A stretch of DNA of 64,000 bases from positions 157,211-221,210 of the forward strand of contig NZ_JSEO01000010.1 of the NCBI RefSeq assembly GCF_001624705.1. Reading direction: 5' to 3'. This DNA comes from Marinomonas sp. SBI8L (GTDB lineage Bacteria > Pseudomonadota > Gammaproteobacteria > Pseudomonadales > Marinomonadaceae). Under the pieces are notes generated by a model. That model searched no databases. It saw only the letters and a program-made list of their open reading frames with translations, and was not told the origin of the DNA. Every line of letters starts with the position of its first letter. Within the stretch, counting starts at the first letter, position 1. The position numbers and the translations under genes are program-made. This document shows, in pieces, positions 35,534 through 45,429 of the stretch.

Positions 35534-35619
35534 TAATTTGCCATTTTTTTAGAATAAGCCATATTAGCTTGGCTCAATTTTTTGATAAAATGTTTTTTTC
35601 CCTATGTTGGATATTGAAC

Positions 35620-36918
35620 ATGAAATTCCCTGGTCGTCGCAAGTTAAAGCATTATTTTCCCGTTTCACAACCTAAACCTGCTTTACCTACTTCTGAAGTA
35701 CAACCTAATAAAGACACCTATGTGGTTGGTCTTGATGAAACCATTGTCGACGTTATCGCGAATGTAAATGATGATTTTTTAACAAGACATAAGATCACAA
35801 AAGGTCTTTCCAATCTTGTTGATCATGATACTGCAACTGAGATTTATGCAGAACTTGTTGCACAAGGCTCTATCTCGGATCATTTTGCAGGTGGCACCAT
35901 AGGTAACACCTTACATAACTATTCGGTACTTGCTGATGACAAGTCAGTTTTACTGGGTGTGATGTCTGCCAATATTCAATTAGGTTCACCTGCTTATCAC
36001 TATATTTGCCATACCAGTAGCAAGGTTGATATGAATCATTTACAAGGTGTAGAGGGCGATATTGGCCGTGGAATTACGCTCATCACTGAAGATGGTGAAC
36101 GCACTTTCGCTATAGCGCCAGGAGATATGGATGAGCTAAATGAGCAGCACATCCCTGATGAAATTATTTCTCATGCAGCAGCCTTTGTGGCTTGTGCTTA
36201 TCCAGTACGCCATCAAGATAAACCGATTCACAAAGCCATGCTGGCGGCAATCGAGTCTGCCAATAAACATAATGTACCTGTTGTATTAACACTAGGAACA
36301 CAACACCTGGTCACAGATAACCGCGACCTACTCATGTCATTAATCGAGAATTCAGTCGATGTCTTAGCGATGAATGAGTTAGAGGCAGAAGCTTTAACTG
36401 GCTATGATGATCCACTACAAGCGGCGGATTACATTCTTGATTTTGTTGATATGGTATTGATTACAGCTGGGCCTCATGGGCTTTACTTATGCGGCCATAC
36501 AAGTGCCGAATTAGCTCGCGAAACAAGCAACCCAATCAAATCAGATAGCTTAGAAGACTTTAACCTTTACGAGTTTAGTCGCCCTATGAAGCGCCGAGAT
36601 TGCCATGCGCCTATAAAAGTATTTTCACACATTGACCCTTATATGGGTGGCCCAGAAAATATTAAAAATACCAATGGTGCAGGCGATGGTGCGCTTTCAG
36701 CATTATTACATGATATCTCTGCTAACTACTTCCACCGCTCTGCTGTACCTAACTCTAGCAAGCATAGAGCTGACTTTTTGTGTTATTCCTCTTTTGCTCA
36801 AATCTGTAAATATTCCAACAGAGTGAGTTATGAGATTCTGGCGCAAAACGCACCACGACTATCACGAGGTTTACCTGAAAGAGAAGATAGTTTGGAAGAG
36901 AGTTACTGGGAAAGCTAG
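35620..36918 (+). CDS. gsk: Inosine-guanosine kinase
   Basis: The 432-residue PfkB-family kinase phosphorylates inosine and guanosine in purine salvage. It begins MKFPGRRKLKHYFPV, as E. coli Gsk does, which supports ATG 35620 over the upstream frame. Shared landmarks are FAGGTIGNTLHNYSVLADD, ERTFAIAPGDM, VLTLGT, LAMNELEAEALTG and the phosphate/ATP motif NTNGAGDGALSALLHD, then the tail RGLPEREDSLEESYW. The gene converges with cheW across a palindromic terminator. Confidence 0.95.
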   Translation: MKFPGRRKLKHYFPVSQPKPALPTSEVQPNKDTYVVGLDETIVDVIANVNDDFLTRHKITKGLSNLVDHDTATEIYAELVAQGSISDHFAGGTIGNTLHNYSVLADDKSVLLGVMSANIQLGSPAYHYICHTSSKVDMNHLQGVEGDIGRGITLITEDGERTFAIAPGDMDELNEQHIPDEIISHAAAFVACAYPVRHQDKPIHKAMLAAIESANKHNVPVVLTLGTQHLVTDNRDLLMSLIENSVDVLAMNELEAEALTGYDDPLQAADYILDFVDMVLITAGPHGLYLCGHTSAELARETSNPIKSDSLEDFNLYEFSRPMKRRDCHAPIKVFSHIDPYMGGPENIKNTNGAGDGALSALLHDISANYFHRSAVPNSSKHRADFLCYSSFAQICKYSNRVSYEILAQNAPRLSRGLPEREDSLEESYWES

Positions 36919-36958
36919 CTCCTATTTAAGCCACGCGCTTAAACAAAGCATTAGACAT

Positions 36959-36988
36959 AAAAAAACCATGCCTAGGCATGGTTTTTTT
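36959..36988. terminator. Bidirectional terminator between gsk and cheW
   Basis: ACCATGC and GCATGGT around a CTAG loop make a perfect stem, with runs of A before and T after on both strands. It separates convergent genes. Confidence 0.9.
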
Positions 36989-37009
36989 ATGTACTAGAAA
37001 AGTGCTTTA

Positions 37010-37516
37010 TTAAAGCGCTTCAATACCTAGCGTGTCATTACTTTCAAAGAATCTATCAAGCTCAAGTAAGATAACTAACTCATCTTCTTTTTGATAAACA
37101 CCTTGAATAAACATAATCGCTTCGTCATTACCAACACTAGGACTTTGTTCGATTTCACCTTGGTATAGATAGAACACTTCTTGTACCGCATCTACCAACA
37201 AACCAACTTGCTCATTATCATGCTCAACAATAATGATACGAGTGTCATCAGAAATAGTCGCATCAGGCAAACCAAAGCGAACTCGAGAATCAACAACAGT
37301 AACAACGTTACCACGTAGGTTCACGATCCCCATTACATATGAAGGAGCCCCTGGAACAGGTGCAATTTCGCTATATCTTAAAACCTCACGAATTTGCATT
37401 ACATTAATGCCGTAGGTTTCATCAATTAGCTTAAAAGTAAGGTATTGAAGTAACTCACCTTTGGCGCTTTCAGAAACGCCTTTTTTAGAGTCATTTAATG
37501 TGGCAATTTCAGACAT
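37010..37516 (-). CDS. cheW: CheW-type chemotaxis coupling protein
   Basis: The 168-residue protein is a single CheW domain: LLQYLTFKLIDETYGINVMQIREVLRY, PVPGAPSYVMGIVNLRGNVVTVVDSRVRFGL, IIIVEHDNEQVGLLVDAVQEV. CheW links chemoreceptors to CheA at the inner membrane. It is isolated from other chemotaxis genes; a Cache chemoreceptor gene is at 49025. It may serve the main chemotaxis array or an alternative pathway. Confidence 0.93.
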   Translation of the reverse strand: MSEIATLNDSKKGVSESAKGELLQYLTFKLIDETYGINVMQIREVLRYSEIAPVPGAPSYVMGIVNLRGNVVTVVDSRVRFGLPDATISDDTRIIIVEHDNEQVGLLVDAVQEVFYLYQGEIEQSPSVGNDEAIMFIQGVYQKEDELVILLELDRFFESNDTLGIEAL

Positions 37517-37615
37517 AGTGACTTCCGTTTTGAATCATTTTATTAACTTATGCCATTAACAATATACTGAAAACCAGTAAACTTGTAATGGCACAGCTCA
37601 ACTTTTAAGTAACAA

Positions 37616-38464
37616 TTAGTTATCTTGTTGGATACCAACAATGGTCCAATTGCTAGATTGTTGCGACATGTTTTTCTCTAAGTGCCAGTACTCAGTACTA
37701 TCACTTGTGTCTTCACCTTCTTTGATCCATCCAGAGAACTTCAAGGTAATAGACGAGATAGAACCTTGGTATTCACCACGAACAAGCTCTACATCCAAAG
37801 AAATAATCTCTGTCTTTGGTTTATCAGCACCATAGTTAGCGCGTTCAGCTTGTAACATAGCAAGTAGTTCAGGTGTCACATAATCAGAAATTTCTGCAAA
37901 ATCATTTTCGTCCCATGCTTTTTGCAAAGCAGCATAATGATTTTTTGCCTCTGCAACAAAAGCTGCTTCATTAAAATCAGGTGGCAACTGCATTGCAGGG
38001 TCTTGAGCCTTAAACGGGTTCGCAGACGCTGTTGGTGCTTGTTGGAAAGAGTCAGCACCTGGCATTTGACGGAACTGCGTATTATTAGCCGCAGCAGCCG
38101 CTTGGCGTTTTGGTGCAATGAAGAATTTGTAGATTAAGAAACCTACTAGCGCAAACAGTAGGATATCGCCAAATGCGAATCCATCAAAAGCACCACTTCC
38201 CATCAATGCAGCGAAAATACCACCAGCCAATAAGCCACCCATAAGGCCACCCATCAAACCGCCGCCAAATAGGCCGCTTTTCTTTTTAGCAGCCGAGCTA
38301 GTCGTTGTCGCCGCTTTATTAGCCGACGTAGACTTAGGCACAGAATAACTCTTACCGAAACTCTTACCACCACCAAATTTTTTGGCCTCAACCTCTGCAC
38401 TAAAACCACCGAAACCGATAGCTAGTACAAATGCCATAAGGACAGCATAAACACTCGTTTTCAT
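37616..38464 (-). CDS. Tim44-like domain protein with glycine-rich membrane segment
   Basis: The 282-residue protein has a signal-like N terminus (VYAVLMAFVLAIGFGGFSAEVEA), a GGGKSFGKSYSVPK tract, a glycine-rich hydrophobic block (GLMGGLMGGLLAGGIFAAL and FGDILLFALVGFLIYKFFI, residues about 70-115), and a C-terminal Tim44/calcineurin-like domain (about 160-282: FVAEAKNHYAALQKAWDENDFAEISDYVTPELLAML). This is the architecture of many proteobacterial Tim44 proteins of unknown function; the fold is shared with mitochondrial Tim44. It lies 15 bp downstream of trpS on the same strand. Confidence 0.88.
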   Translation of the reverse strand: MKTSVYAVLMAFVLAIGFGGFSAEVEAKKFGGGKSFGKSYSVPKSTSANKAATTTSSAAKKKSGLFGGGLMGGLMGGLLAGGIFAALMGSGAFDGFAFGDILLFALVGFLIYKFFIAPKRQAAAAANNTQFRQMPGADSFQQAPTASANPFKAQDPAMQLPPDFNEAAFVAEAKNHYAALQKAWDENDFAEISDYVTPELLAMLQAERANYGADKPKTEIISLDVELVRGEYQGSISSITLKFSGWIKEGEDTSDSTEYWHLEKNMSQQSSNWTIVGIQQDN

Positions 38465-38479
38465 TTTCTATACTCCAAC

Positions 38480-39490
38480 TTAACTAAACTTCACTAACCC
38501 CATTGATTCTCTCAATGGCGTTACAATTGATTGAGCACGACTACGGGCTTTCGCGGCACCAGCCTGCAGAATGTCTTCTACATCGTTTGGTGCTGCCATA
38601 AGCGCATTGTATTTTTCACGTGCTTCACCTAGCTCTTCATTCACTAGGGCAAATAATTCTTTCTTCGCTTCACCCCAAGCTATGCCATCTAAAAATTTCT
38701 GATGCATTTCTGCTGTTTGTTCTGCCGTTGCAAACGCTCGGTAGATATCAAACACAGTTGAGTCATTAGGGTCTTTCGCTTCACCAGGCTCCAACAAGTT
38801 TGTCTTAATCTTGTTGATTGCTTTCTTCAGCTTCTTCTCACTTTCAAACAAAGGAATAGTATTATTATAACTCTTACTCATTTTACGGCCATCAAGACCT
38901 TTCAAAAGTGCCGTTTCCGAATCATCAACCACAGCTTCAGGTAAAACTAATTGTTGTCCATAAAGATGGTTCAAACGACCCGCTATATCACGTGCCATCT
39001 CTATGTGTTGAATCTGGTCTCTACCCACAGGCACCTTGTTTGCGTTAAAGGCTAAGATGTCAGCTGACATAAGTACAGGGTAACAAAATAATCCCATGGT
39101 AATACCAAGGTCAGCATCTTGCTCAGCATTCACATTTACATCAACCGCCCCCTTATAAGCATGGGCGCGGTTCATCAATCCTTTTGCAGTTACACAAGTA
39201 AGTAACCAATTTAATTCGGCTATTTCTGGAATATCTGATTGACGGTAAAAACACACCTTTTCAGGATCAAGTCCACACGCTAGCCAGGTTGCTGCAATTT
39301 CTTTACGAGAGCTTTTTACTCGCTCTGGATCCTGACATTTTATCAAAGCATGATAGTCAGCTAGAAAAAAATATGATTCATTATTTTCATCTAAACTTGC
39401 TTCAATTGCGGGACGAACTGCACCGACATAGTTACCTAAATGCGGTGTACCACTAGTGGTAATTCCTGTTAAAACAATCTCTTTAGCCAT
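38480..39490 (-). CDS. trpS: Tryptophanyl-tRNA synthetase
   Basis: The 336-residue class I synthetase has the HIGH-type motif [10 protein letters not shown] near residue 14 and the KMSKS motif [10 protein letters not shown] near residue 203. It charges tRNA-Trp. Length matches E. coli TrpS (334). It is followed 15 bp later by the Tim44-like gene on the same strand. The upstream gap to recD is 163 bp. Confidence 0.97.
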   Translation of the reverse strand: MAKEIVLTGITTSGTPHLGNYVGAVRPAIEASLDENNESYFFLADYHALIKCQDPERVKSSRKEIAATWLACGLDPEKVCFYRQSDIPEIAELNWLLTCVTAKGLMNRAHAYKGAVDVNVNAEQDADLGITMGLFCYPVLMSADILAFNANKVPVGRDQIQHIEMARDIAGRLNHLYGQQLVLPEAVVDDSETALLKGLDGRKMSKSYNNTIPLFESEKKLKKAINKIKTNLLEPGEAKDPNDSTVFDIYRAFATAEQTAEMHQKFLDGIAWGEAKKELFALVNEELGEAREKYNALMAAPNDVEDILQAGAAKARSRAQSIVTPLRESMGLVKFS

Positions 39491-39653
39491 TATTCCTACT
39501 CAGTCACGACAAATGTGCGCCTACCCTAACACAAAACTTTCTAATCAAAAATTACTCAATTTAGGGTAAAGCTTAAATACTGAATATTGGGGTTCTAATC
39601 TTAGAATCAAGTCTTAGATTACCACCTTTTTGATAACAGCAACTTATGACACT

Positions 39654-41705
39654 TTAATGACACCAAAGTTTATCTATTAATCCAGAATAACGTGCGACTT
39701 GAGTCGAAATACCTGCTCGCATGGAATCAGGTGTCGCCCACAAACTAAAGAAAGACTTAGCCCGAGTAATACCCGTATAAATTAGCTCTTTGGTAATAAC
39801 AGGACTTTCATAAGGGGGTAAGACTAATTCAACACGCTTAAACTCTGAGCCTTGTGATTTATGTACTGTCATCACAAATACCGCTTCATTTTCACTTAAA
39901 CGGCTTGGTAAATAAGCTTTCAAACTTCCATCAGGCAATTCAAACCATACCCGCATACGCTCTTTATCATCCACATCAGGTAAGCAAATGCCAATATCAC
40001 CATTAAACAAACCTAAACTCGCATCATTACGAGTGATGATGATGGCTTTTCCAGGATACCAAGCAAGTGGGTTGATCATTCGCCCCCTTTGATAAAAAAA
40101 GTCCTGTAAACTTTGATTCAGCTGCTCAACCCCATATTCTCCCGTTCGTACAGCCGATAAAATTTGATAGTTAGCAAACTCCTCAAATAAAGCACTTACG
40201 CTGATTTCTCCTTGCAAAGCTTGTTTAACCGCTCGCCAATATGCGTCATACCCTCTGGCCAAAGTCGCGATATCTAATGCTTGCTCCTCTTGATCTAGTT
40301 TGTGCCAATAAAGATCTGGGTAGCTTGCCCCTGCCCCCCCTAAAATAGAAAAACTGCTATTCACATCACCTCTATTCACAGCGCCGGCTAAATGTCCTAT
40401 GCCGCTATCTTGGTGAAAACGATAACTTTTCGCTAACAGAGACAAGTTCTGACGAATAGGAAAATCTATGCGTGTATCTAACGAAACCACACTACTTAGA
40501 TCTGTTTCACTTAGCGGCTCTAACACCTTGGCCCACTCAGGCGCTAAGCTTACAGGTTCAATACCATGAGTTAGGTCGGCCAATACACTCCCCGCTTCAA
40601 CAGAAGCAAGCTGGTCTTTATCACCTAATAGAATCAATCTTGCTTTCGCAGGCAGAGCCTCTAATAACTTAGCCATCATAGGGAGGTCGACCATAGAAGT
40701 TTCATCCACCAGCAAGATATCAAGATGTAAAGGGTTCTTATGGTTATGCCTAAAACTAGAGCGTCCGTATTCGCTGCCTAATAAACGGTGCAAGGTAGAA
40801 GCTTGCTCAGGTATTAGGTCAAAGACGCCCTCTGGGAACTCGGTACTTTCCCTTAACTTAGCTTTGGCTTGAATAATAGATTGAGTCAAGCGGGCCGCCG
40901 CTTTACCTGTTGGCGCTGCAAGCTCTATGATTAATCCTTGTTCTTTTGAATGAGCCTGCAGGGCTAACAAAAGTAAAAGCTTGGTGACTGTAGTTGTTTT
41001 ACCGGTTCCGGGACCACCGCTAATCACAGCAAAGCTTTGTAACCCCGCATTGGCAACTGCAATTTTCTGCCAATCGATGCTTTCTTGTTGAGGTAAATCA
41101 TCAGGGAATAATTGAGCTAGCCAGCTAGCCTCAAACTCGTAATTAGCTTGGCTTTGAGCTTGGCGAATATAATTAACGACTTGTGACTCAAACCCATAAT
41201 AACGAGCTAAATACAGGCGATTATCTTGTAGTACATAGGGTTTAGTTACCAGTGTACCCTGCTGACCATGAGATGATCCTTTCGCCTCAACTAAAGGTGA
41301 ATCCATCAAGTCTGCCAATAACTCCTGATAAGAATTTATCCCCAAAGCCAATAAACAAGCAGCCCACTGTTTAGACGTAATCGCTTGAAAAGGGCAAGAA
41401 TACAATTTATCTAAAGGTAAACAGCTATGTCCTTGGCCTAAATAAAAGCTGGCGACCAAACTTGCTAATAGCACACTCGCTCTTGTTTCTTGGCAATGGC
41501 TAGCCAACCTTAAACTAGTATGAAGATCTAGTCTTCTTATCAAACCTAGCTCAGGCCAATGGGAGATTTGCTGAAAGAAGCTGTCTTTCGAGTAATTCGC
41601 GCTATCTAACACGAGACGATCACTCTCTAGCACCAAGCTTCTATCGCTTTCTAAAGTGAGACTCATTTGTGCGGCTACTGAGGTATTTTGCTTAGAAGAG
41701 TTCAA
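39654..41705 (-). CDS. recD: Exodeoxyribonuclease V subunit alpha (RecD)
   Basis: RecD is the fast 5'-3' helicase of RecBCD, here about 683 residues. Motifs: Walker A ISGGPGTGKTTTV, LVDETSMVDLPMMAKLLEAL (Walker B), and the C-terminal VMTVHKSQGSEF, YTGITRAKS. The start is likely TTG 41705: AGGAGG sits 9 nt before it inside recB, overlapping the recB stop codon region (recB ends 41692). ATG 41666 is an alternative without a ribosome site. The overlap points to translational coupling with recB. Confidence 0.95.
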   Translation of the reverse strand: MNSSKQNTSVAAQMSLTLESDRSLVLESDRLVLDSANYSKDSFFQQISHWPELGLIRRLDLHTSLRLASHCQETRASVLLASLVASFYLGQGHSCLPLDKLYSCPFQAITSKQWAACLLALGINSYQELLADLMDSPLVEAKGSSHGQQGTLVTKPYVLQDNRLYLARYYGFESQVVNYIRQAQSQANYEFEASWLAQLFPDDLPQQESIDWQKIAVANAGLQSFAVISGGPGTGKTTTVTKLLLLLALQAHSKEQGLIIELAAPTGKAAARLTQSIIQAKAKLRESTEFPEGVFDLIPEQASTLHRLLGSEYGRSSFRHNHKNPLHLDILLVDETSMVDLPMMAKLLEALPAKARLILLGDKDQLASVEAGSVLADLTHGIEPVSLAPEWAKVLEPLSETDLSSVVSLDTRIDFPIRQNLSLLAKSYRFHQDSGIGHLAGAVNRGDVNSSFSILGGAGASYPDLYWHKLDQEEQALDIATLARGYDAYWRAVKQALQGEISVSALFEEFANYQILSAVRTGEYGVEQLNQSLQDFFYQRGRMINPLAWYPGKAIIITRNDASLGLFNGDIGICLPDVDDKERMRVWFELPDGSLKAYLPSRLSENEAVFVMTVHKSQGSEFKRVELVLPPYESPVITKELIYTGITRAKSFFSLWATPDSMRAGISTQVARYSGLIDKLWCH

Positions 41706-44700
41706 TTTGGGGAACCTCCTCATTGGTTTCATTCAACATATTATCAAGCGCATAAACATGCTCACGGCTTAATCGAGTGGTAAATACCCCCGTATTGCTA
41801 CCTACTTCACCTTTATCATCTTTAGCTTTCATACCACGTAAAAATAAATAACAAACACCACCGATGTGCTTATCATAATCGTAATCTGGCAGGCGCTGGG
41901 CTAAGAGCCTGTGTAGAGCAAGTGTATAGAGCTGATACTGCAAGTCATACCTGTGCTCTGCTATAGCGTGAGCCATATGCTCCGCTTGATAATCCTCGTA
42001 CGCCATACCTATGTGGTTTGATTTATAGTCGAGAACATAATACTTGCCCTCATGTTCAAACAAGAGATCAATAAAGCCCTTTAGCATTCCCTTTAAAGAC
42101 CTTTCTTGAATGGCTGGGGCATGTAGGGAAACTGGATCATATTGTCTAGCAATTTGATCCAGCGTTCTGGCATTAAAACCAGCTACAGGTAAGAAGAATT
42201 CCATTTCCTTTAGACACTGTTGCGGACTTAATTGTTTTAAGCTCACATTGGGGTATAAAGATGTCGCTAAAATATCCTCCAGCCAAGAGAACAAGACATC
42301 TTGCCAATCCTCATAACCCTGCTTAACGAAGTATTCAATCATTTTACCTTGATACTGAGTCTTTAGAAGGTCGGCAAAACTTACCTCTTCCAAACTGCCA
42401 ATAAGTGCATTACCTTCTAGCAAATCATGTAAAAAGGTACCGGGCTTAGCCCCTTTTGGAAAAGTAAAACAGGTCTTTTCATCACTGACTAATACATCCT
42501 GTTGGGCTACTTCATCAACAAGCTGAGGTTGGCTTTGCTCTAGTGTCTCTACTTTAGTGAATTCATCTAAACCTGGCTCACTGTGCTCAGCCTCTTGCTC
42601 TTTAGCTAAAGCAGACTGCTCTACCACCAAAGAAGAGTAGCTCCCGACCCACCAGTCTCTCTCAATATTTCCTGAGAAGGTTTGTGCCGCAACGGACTCT
42701 TCTTTACTGCCTTGGCTTAGGTTAAGCAATAGACTCTTCTCCGATACTAAAAGTGATTGGCCCATCTTGTCGCTCTCACTTGTTAGCGCTTGAAGTTTAG
42801 TTTCAAGTTCACCAAGTTCGATAGGTTTGCCATGGCAAATTAAAGCCCCTATACCACTTAGGTGCAGTGATAACTCAGCCTCTTTCGATTTAGTCGCCGC
42901 TTTACCAACTTGCGCACAGCCAATATAACAAGCTTCACGAGCACGAGTCAGCGCCACATAGGCAAGTCGAATCTCACCTGCATAAAGCTCTGTTTCATGT
43001 TGTTCTAACTGATTCTCGTCTGGCACAGGAGCATAATTTAGTTGATGCTTATCATCATGGTATAAGGCATATTTGCCATTATTTCTAAAAGGTGTAAAAG
43101 CAAAAGGCAGATACACTATGGGATATTCAAGGCCCTTACTCTTATGAATGGTAATAATACGGACTAACTCATCATCACTTTCTAGGCGTATTTTCTGTTC
43201 ATCACTATCACCATTGGGTGCTTGAATCGCTAACGTGAGATAGCGAATAAGACCTTCTTTTGACTCTAACTCTTTCGCTTTTTGCTGTAGTTTTTCACCA
43301 AGGTGTAAGAGATCAGTTAAGCGGCGCTCACCTTGCATTCCTGTTAATAGTTTCGGAGCAAGCTCTAAGGTTTGTATCATGGCTCTAATCATGGGGAGCA
43401 CCCCATCTTTATGCCAAATTTCAAAATAGTCTTTAAACCTATCTACCCAAGTTTCATACAAGACATCATTTTGGTTAAGCTGATCTAATTCATCCACTTG
43501 CCAACCTAATAGGTTCGTTGCCAAAGCAGACCGTATGGCAGACTCTTTACCTTGGCTCAAAATGGCATTAAGCACTAGCAATAACTCTCTTGCTTCAGTA
43601 CTGGCAAACACCGACCCCCTATCACTTAGGTAAACACTGGCGACACCCCGTTCACTTAAGGCCGCCTTCATTAACTGGGCTTGGCGATAACCTGATACCA
43701 AAACAGCAATATCACCAGAACGAACCGCTTGGCCTGAAATTAACGCCTCACCTTGCTGAGCTTGAATAAGGGTTTTACAAATATGTTCGGCGGTTAGATC
43801 TGCCATTTGTATCTGATATTGGGCGCTCGTTACTATCCCATCATCACTATAAGCCTCTTCTGGCAATAAAAACTGCACCGCTTTTTCAAGCTGATCATGA
43901 CGATAAAACTCACCCGGAGTTTGTCTGTCTTGCACCTCAACAAAGGGAATTCCATCTACCAGAAAAGGGTTAGCCTGAGCAGCAAACAAAGCATTAACTG
44001 ATTGGATCATAGCGGCAGAAGATCGATAGTTTGTTGCTAAAGAATAAATCGCATCAACTTCTTGCTTAGCCGCCAAATAGGTATAGATATCAGCCCCTCG
44101 AAAGGCATAAATAGCCTGTTTTGGGTCACCTATCATAATAAGGCCTAGGCTATTTTCATCTTGACTTGCGGGTTGATAGATCTGACTAAAAATCCGATAT
44201 TGCACAGGGTCCGTGTCTTGGAACTCATCTATCATGGCTAAGGGATAGAGCTGGCGTATTCTTAATGCCAATGCATTCTCAGCTCCTTCTTCTTGGCCAG
44301 GGAGACTAAGCGCTTCATCTAGGTTGGTCAGTAAATCCGTAAAGGTTAGCTTCTGAGTTTGCTGCTTCCAATTAAACAGCCGTGTTTGAGTTTGTTGCCA
44401 TAAATAAGCCATCAAAGGCGGTTTAATTTTATCGACACTTGGATAGGACTCAAAAAGGCTTGTCACTAATTCAAAAAAAGCATGATTTGGCTGGGCACCA
44501 TTTTTCTTTAACTGATTAACATGCTCTTTCCCACTGAATTTCGCGAGCTCTTTCGGTAAACCCGTTTCATCAGACTGAGCCCATTCGAGAATAACATCTG
44601 GAATACCTGCTTGGCGTTTCCCCCAAAAAGTCCCCTTAATGCCGCTATTTGTTAAGGCATCCAAAATGTTCGCGGCCTGCTCAAGCCACATAGCCTTAAC

Positions 44701-45429
44701 CTTATGCATGGTTTCCAGTGCATTAGACATCAAGCTCTCAAGATCAAAGTCTTGAGCTTGATCCAAATCTTTCCCTCCATCCTGAATCACAGCATCCGGC
44801 TGGTTTTGCAATAAACTAAGCTCTTTTTGCAGGGCTTCTGGACTTGGCCAAATAGGTTTTACTAAGGCTGCAATATCCGCTTTCATTGGATAAATATTAG
44901 CTCGCCATACATCTTTAATCGCCAAAGCTAAAGGCGCCTGTTCATCCGTTTCAATTTCTTGTTGGAACAACATACGGCTTTCAAACGCATTCTGGCTTAG
45001 CATTCTTTGGCAAAAACCATGGATAGTGAAGATGGCCGCCTCATCCATTTGCTTTTCAGCATAAAGCAAACGCTCAACCCCAGAGGCGATATTTTCAGCT
45101 GTCATTGAATCTAATAGCTGCGCTAAAAAGACATCATTAGACTGCCCTAATAAAAGCGCTTTACGGGCATCTCGAATACGGTTTCTAATCCTAGCTTTAA
45201 GTTCTGCGGTTGCCGCTTCGGTAAAAGTTACGACAAGAATTTGATCGACCGTTAAAGGCTTTTCAAAGTCCGCATCAGAAGAGACTGGCAGCAGCATTCT
45301 TAAATAGAGATTGGCTATGGTATAGGTTTTACCTGTCCCAGCGCTGGCTTCAATCAATCGCTTACCATACAAGGGAAAATGCAAAGCATCTAAAGGCAGA
45401 GCATCTTGTAACACTGCTTTATTGCTCAT
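41692..45429 (-). CDS. recB: Exodeoxyribonuclease V subunit beta (RecB)
   Basis: The 1245-residue protein is the 3'-5' helicase and nuclease of RecBCD. Walker A is at EASAGTGKTYTIANLYLR near residue 32; helicase motifs include DEFQDTDPVQYRIF, ITIHKSKGLEYPIVYLPF and VALTRAREACYIG. The nuclease domain is C-terminal, with GFIDLLFEHEGKYYVLDYK giving the Asp-x-Lys triad. It overlaps recC by 11 bp upstream and recD downstream. The order recC-recB-recD without ptrA between recC and recB is as in several marine gammaproteobacteria. Confidence 0.97.
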   Translation of the reverse strand: MSNKAVLQDALPLDALHFPLYGKRLIEASAGTGKTYTIANLYLRMLLPVSSDADFEKPLTVDQILVVTFTEAATAELKARIRNRIRDARKALLLGQSNDVFLAQLLDSMTAENIASGVERLLYAEKQMDEAAIFTIHGFCQRMLSQNAFESRMLFQQEIETDEQAPLALAIKDVWRANIYPMKADIAALVKPIWPSPEALQKELSLLQNQPDAVIQDGGKDLDQAQDFDLESLMSNALETMHKVKAMWLEQAANILDALTNSGIKGTFWGKRQAGIPDVILEWAQSDETGLPKELAKFSGKEHVNQLKKNGAQPNHAFFELVTSLFESYPSVDKIKPPLMAYLWQQTQTRLFNWKQQTQKLTFTDLLTNLDEALSLPGQEEGAENALALRIRQLYPLAMIDEFQDTDPVQYRIFSQIYQPASQDENSLGLIMIGDPKQAIYAFRGADIYTYLAAKQEVDAIYSLATNYRSSAAMIQSVNALFAAQANPFLVDGIPFVEVQDRQTPGEFYRHDQLEKAVQFLLPEEAYSDDGIVTSAQYQIQMADLTAEHICKTLIQAQQGEALISGQAVRSGDIAVLVSGYRQAQLMKAALSERGVASVYLSDRGSVFASTEARELLLVLNAILSQGKESAIRSALATNLLGWQVDELDQLNQNDVLYETWVDRFKDYFEIWHKDGVLPMIRAMIQTLELAPKLLTGMQGERRLTDLLHLGEKLQQKAKELESKEGLIRYLTLAIQAPNGDSDEQKIRLESDDELVRIITIHKSKGLEYPIVYLPFAFTPFRNNGKYALYHDDKHQLNYAPVPDENQLEQHETELYAGEIRLAYVALTRAREACYIGCAQVGKAATKSKEAELSLHLSGIGALICHGKPIELGELETKLQALTSESDKMGQSLLVSEKSLLLNLSQGSKEESVAAQTFSGNIERDWWVGSYSSLVVEQSALAKEQEAEHSEPGLDEFTKVETLEQSQPQLVDEVAQQDVLVSDEKTCFTFPKGAKPGTFLHDLLEGNALIGSLEEVSFADLLKTQYQGKMIEYFVKQGYEDWQDVLFSWLEDILATSLYPNVSLKQLSPQQCLKEMEFFLPVAGFNARTLDQIARQYDPVSLHAPAIQERSLKGMLKGFIDLLFEHEGKYYVLDYKSNHIGMAYEDYQAEHMAHAIAEHRYDLQYQLYTLALHRLLAQRLPDYDYDKHIGGVCYLFLRGMKAKDDKGEVGSNTGVFTTRLSREHVYALDNMLNETNEEVPQIELF

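Noticed and set aside
35569-35619. N-terminal extension of Gsk (MAQFFDKMFF)
   Set aside because: The E. coli protein starts at the equivalent of MKFPGRRK, so the extension is chance open frame.
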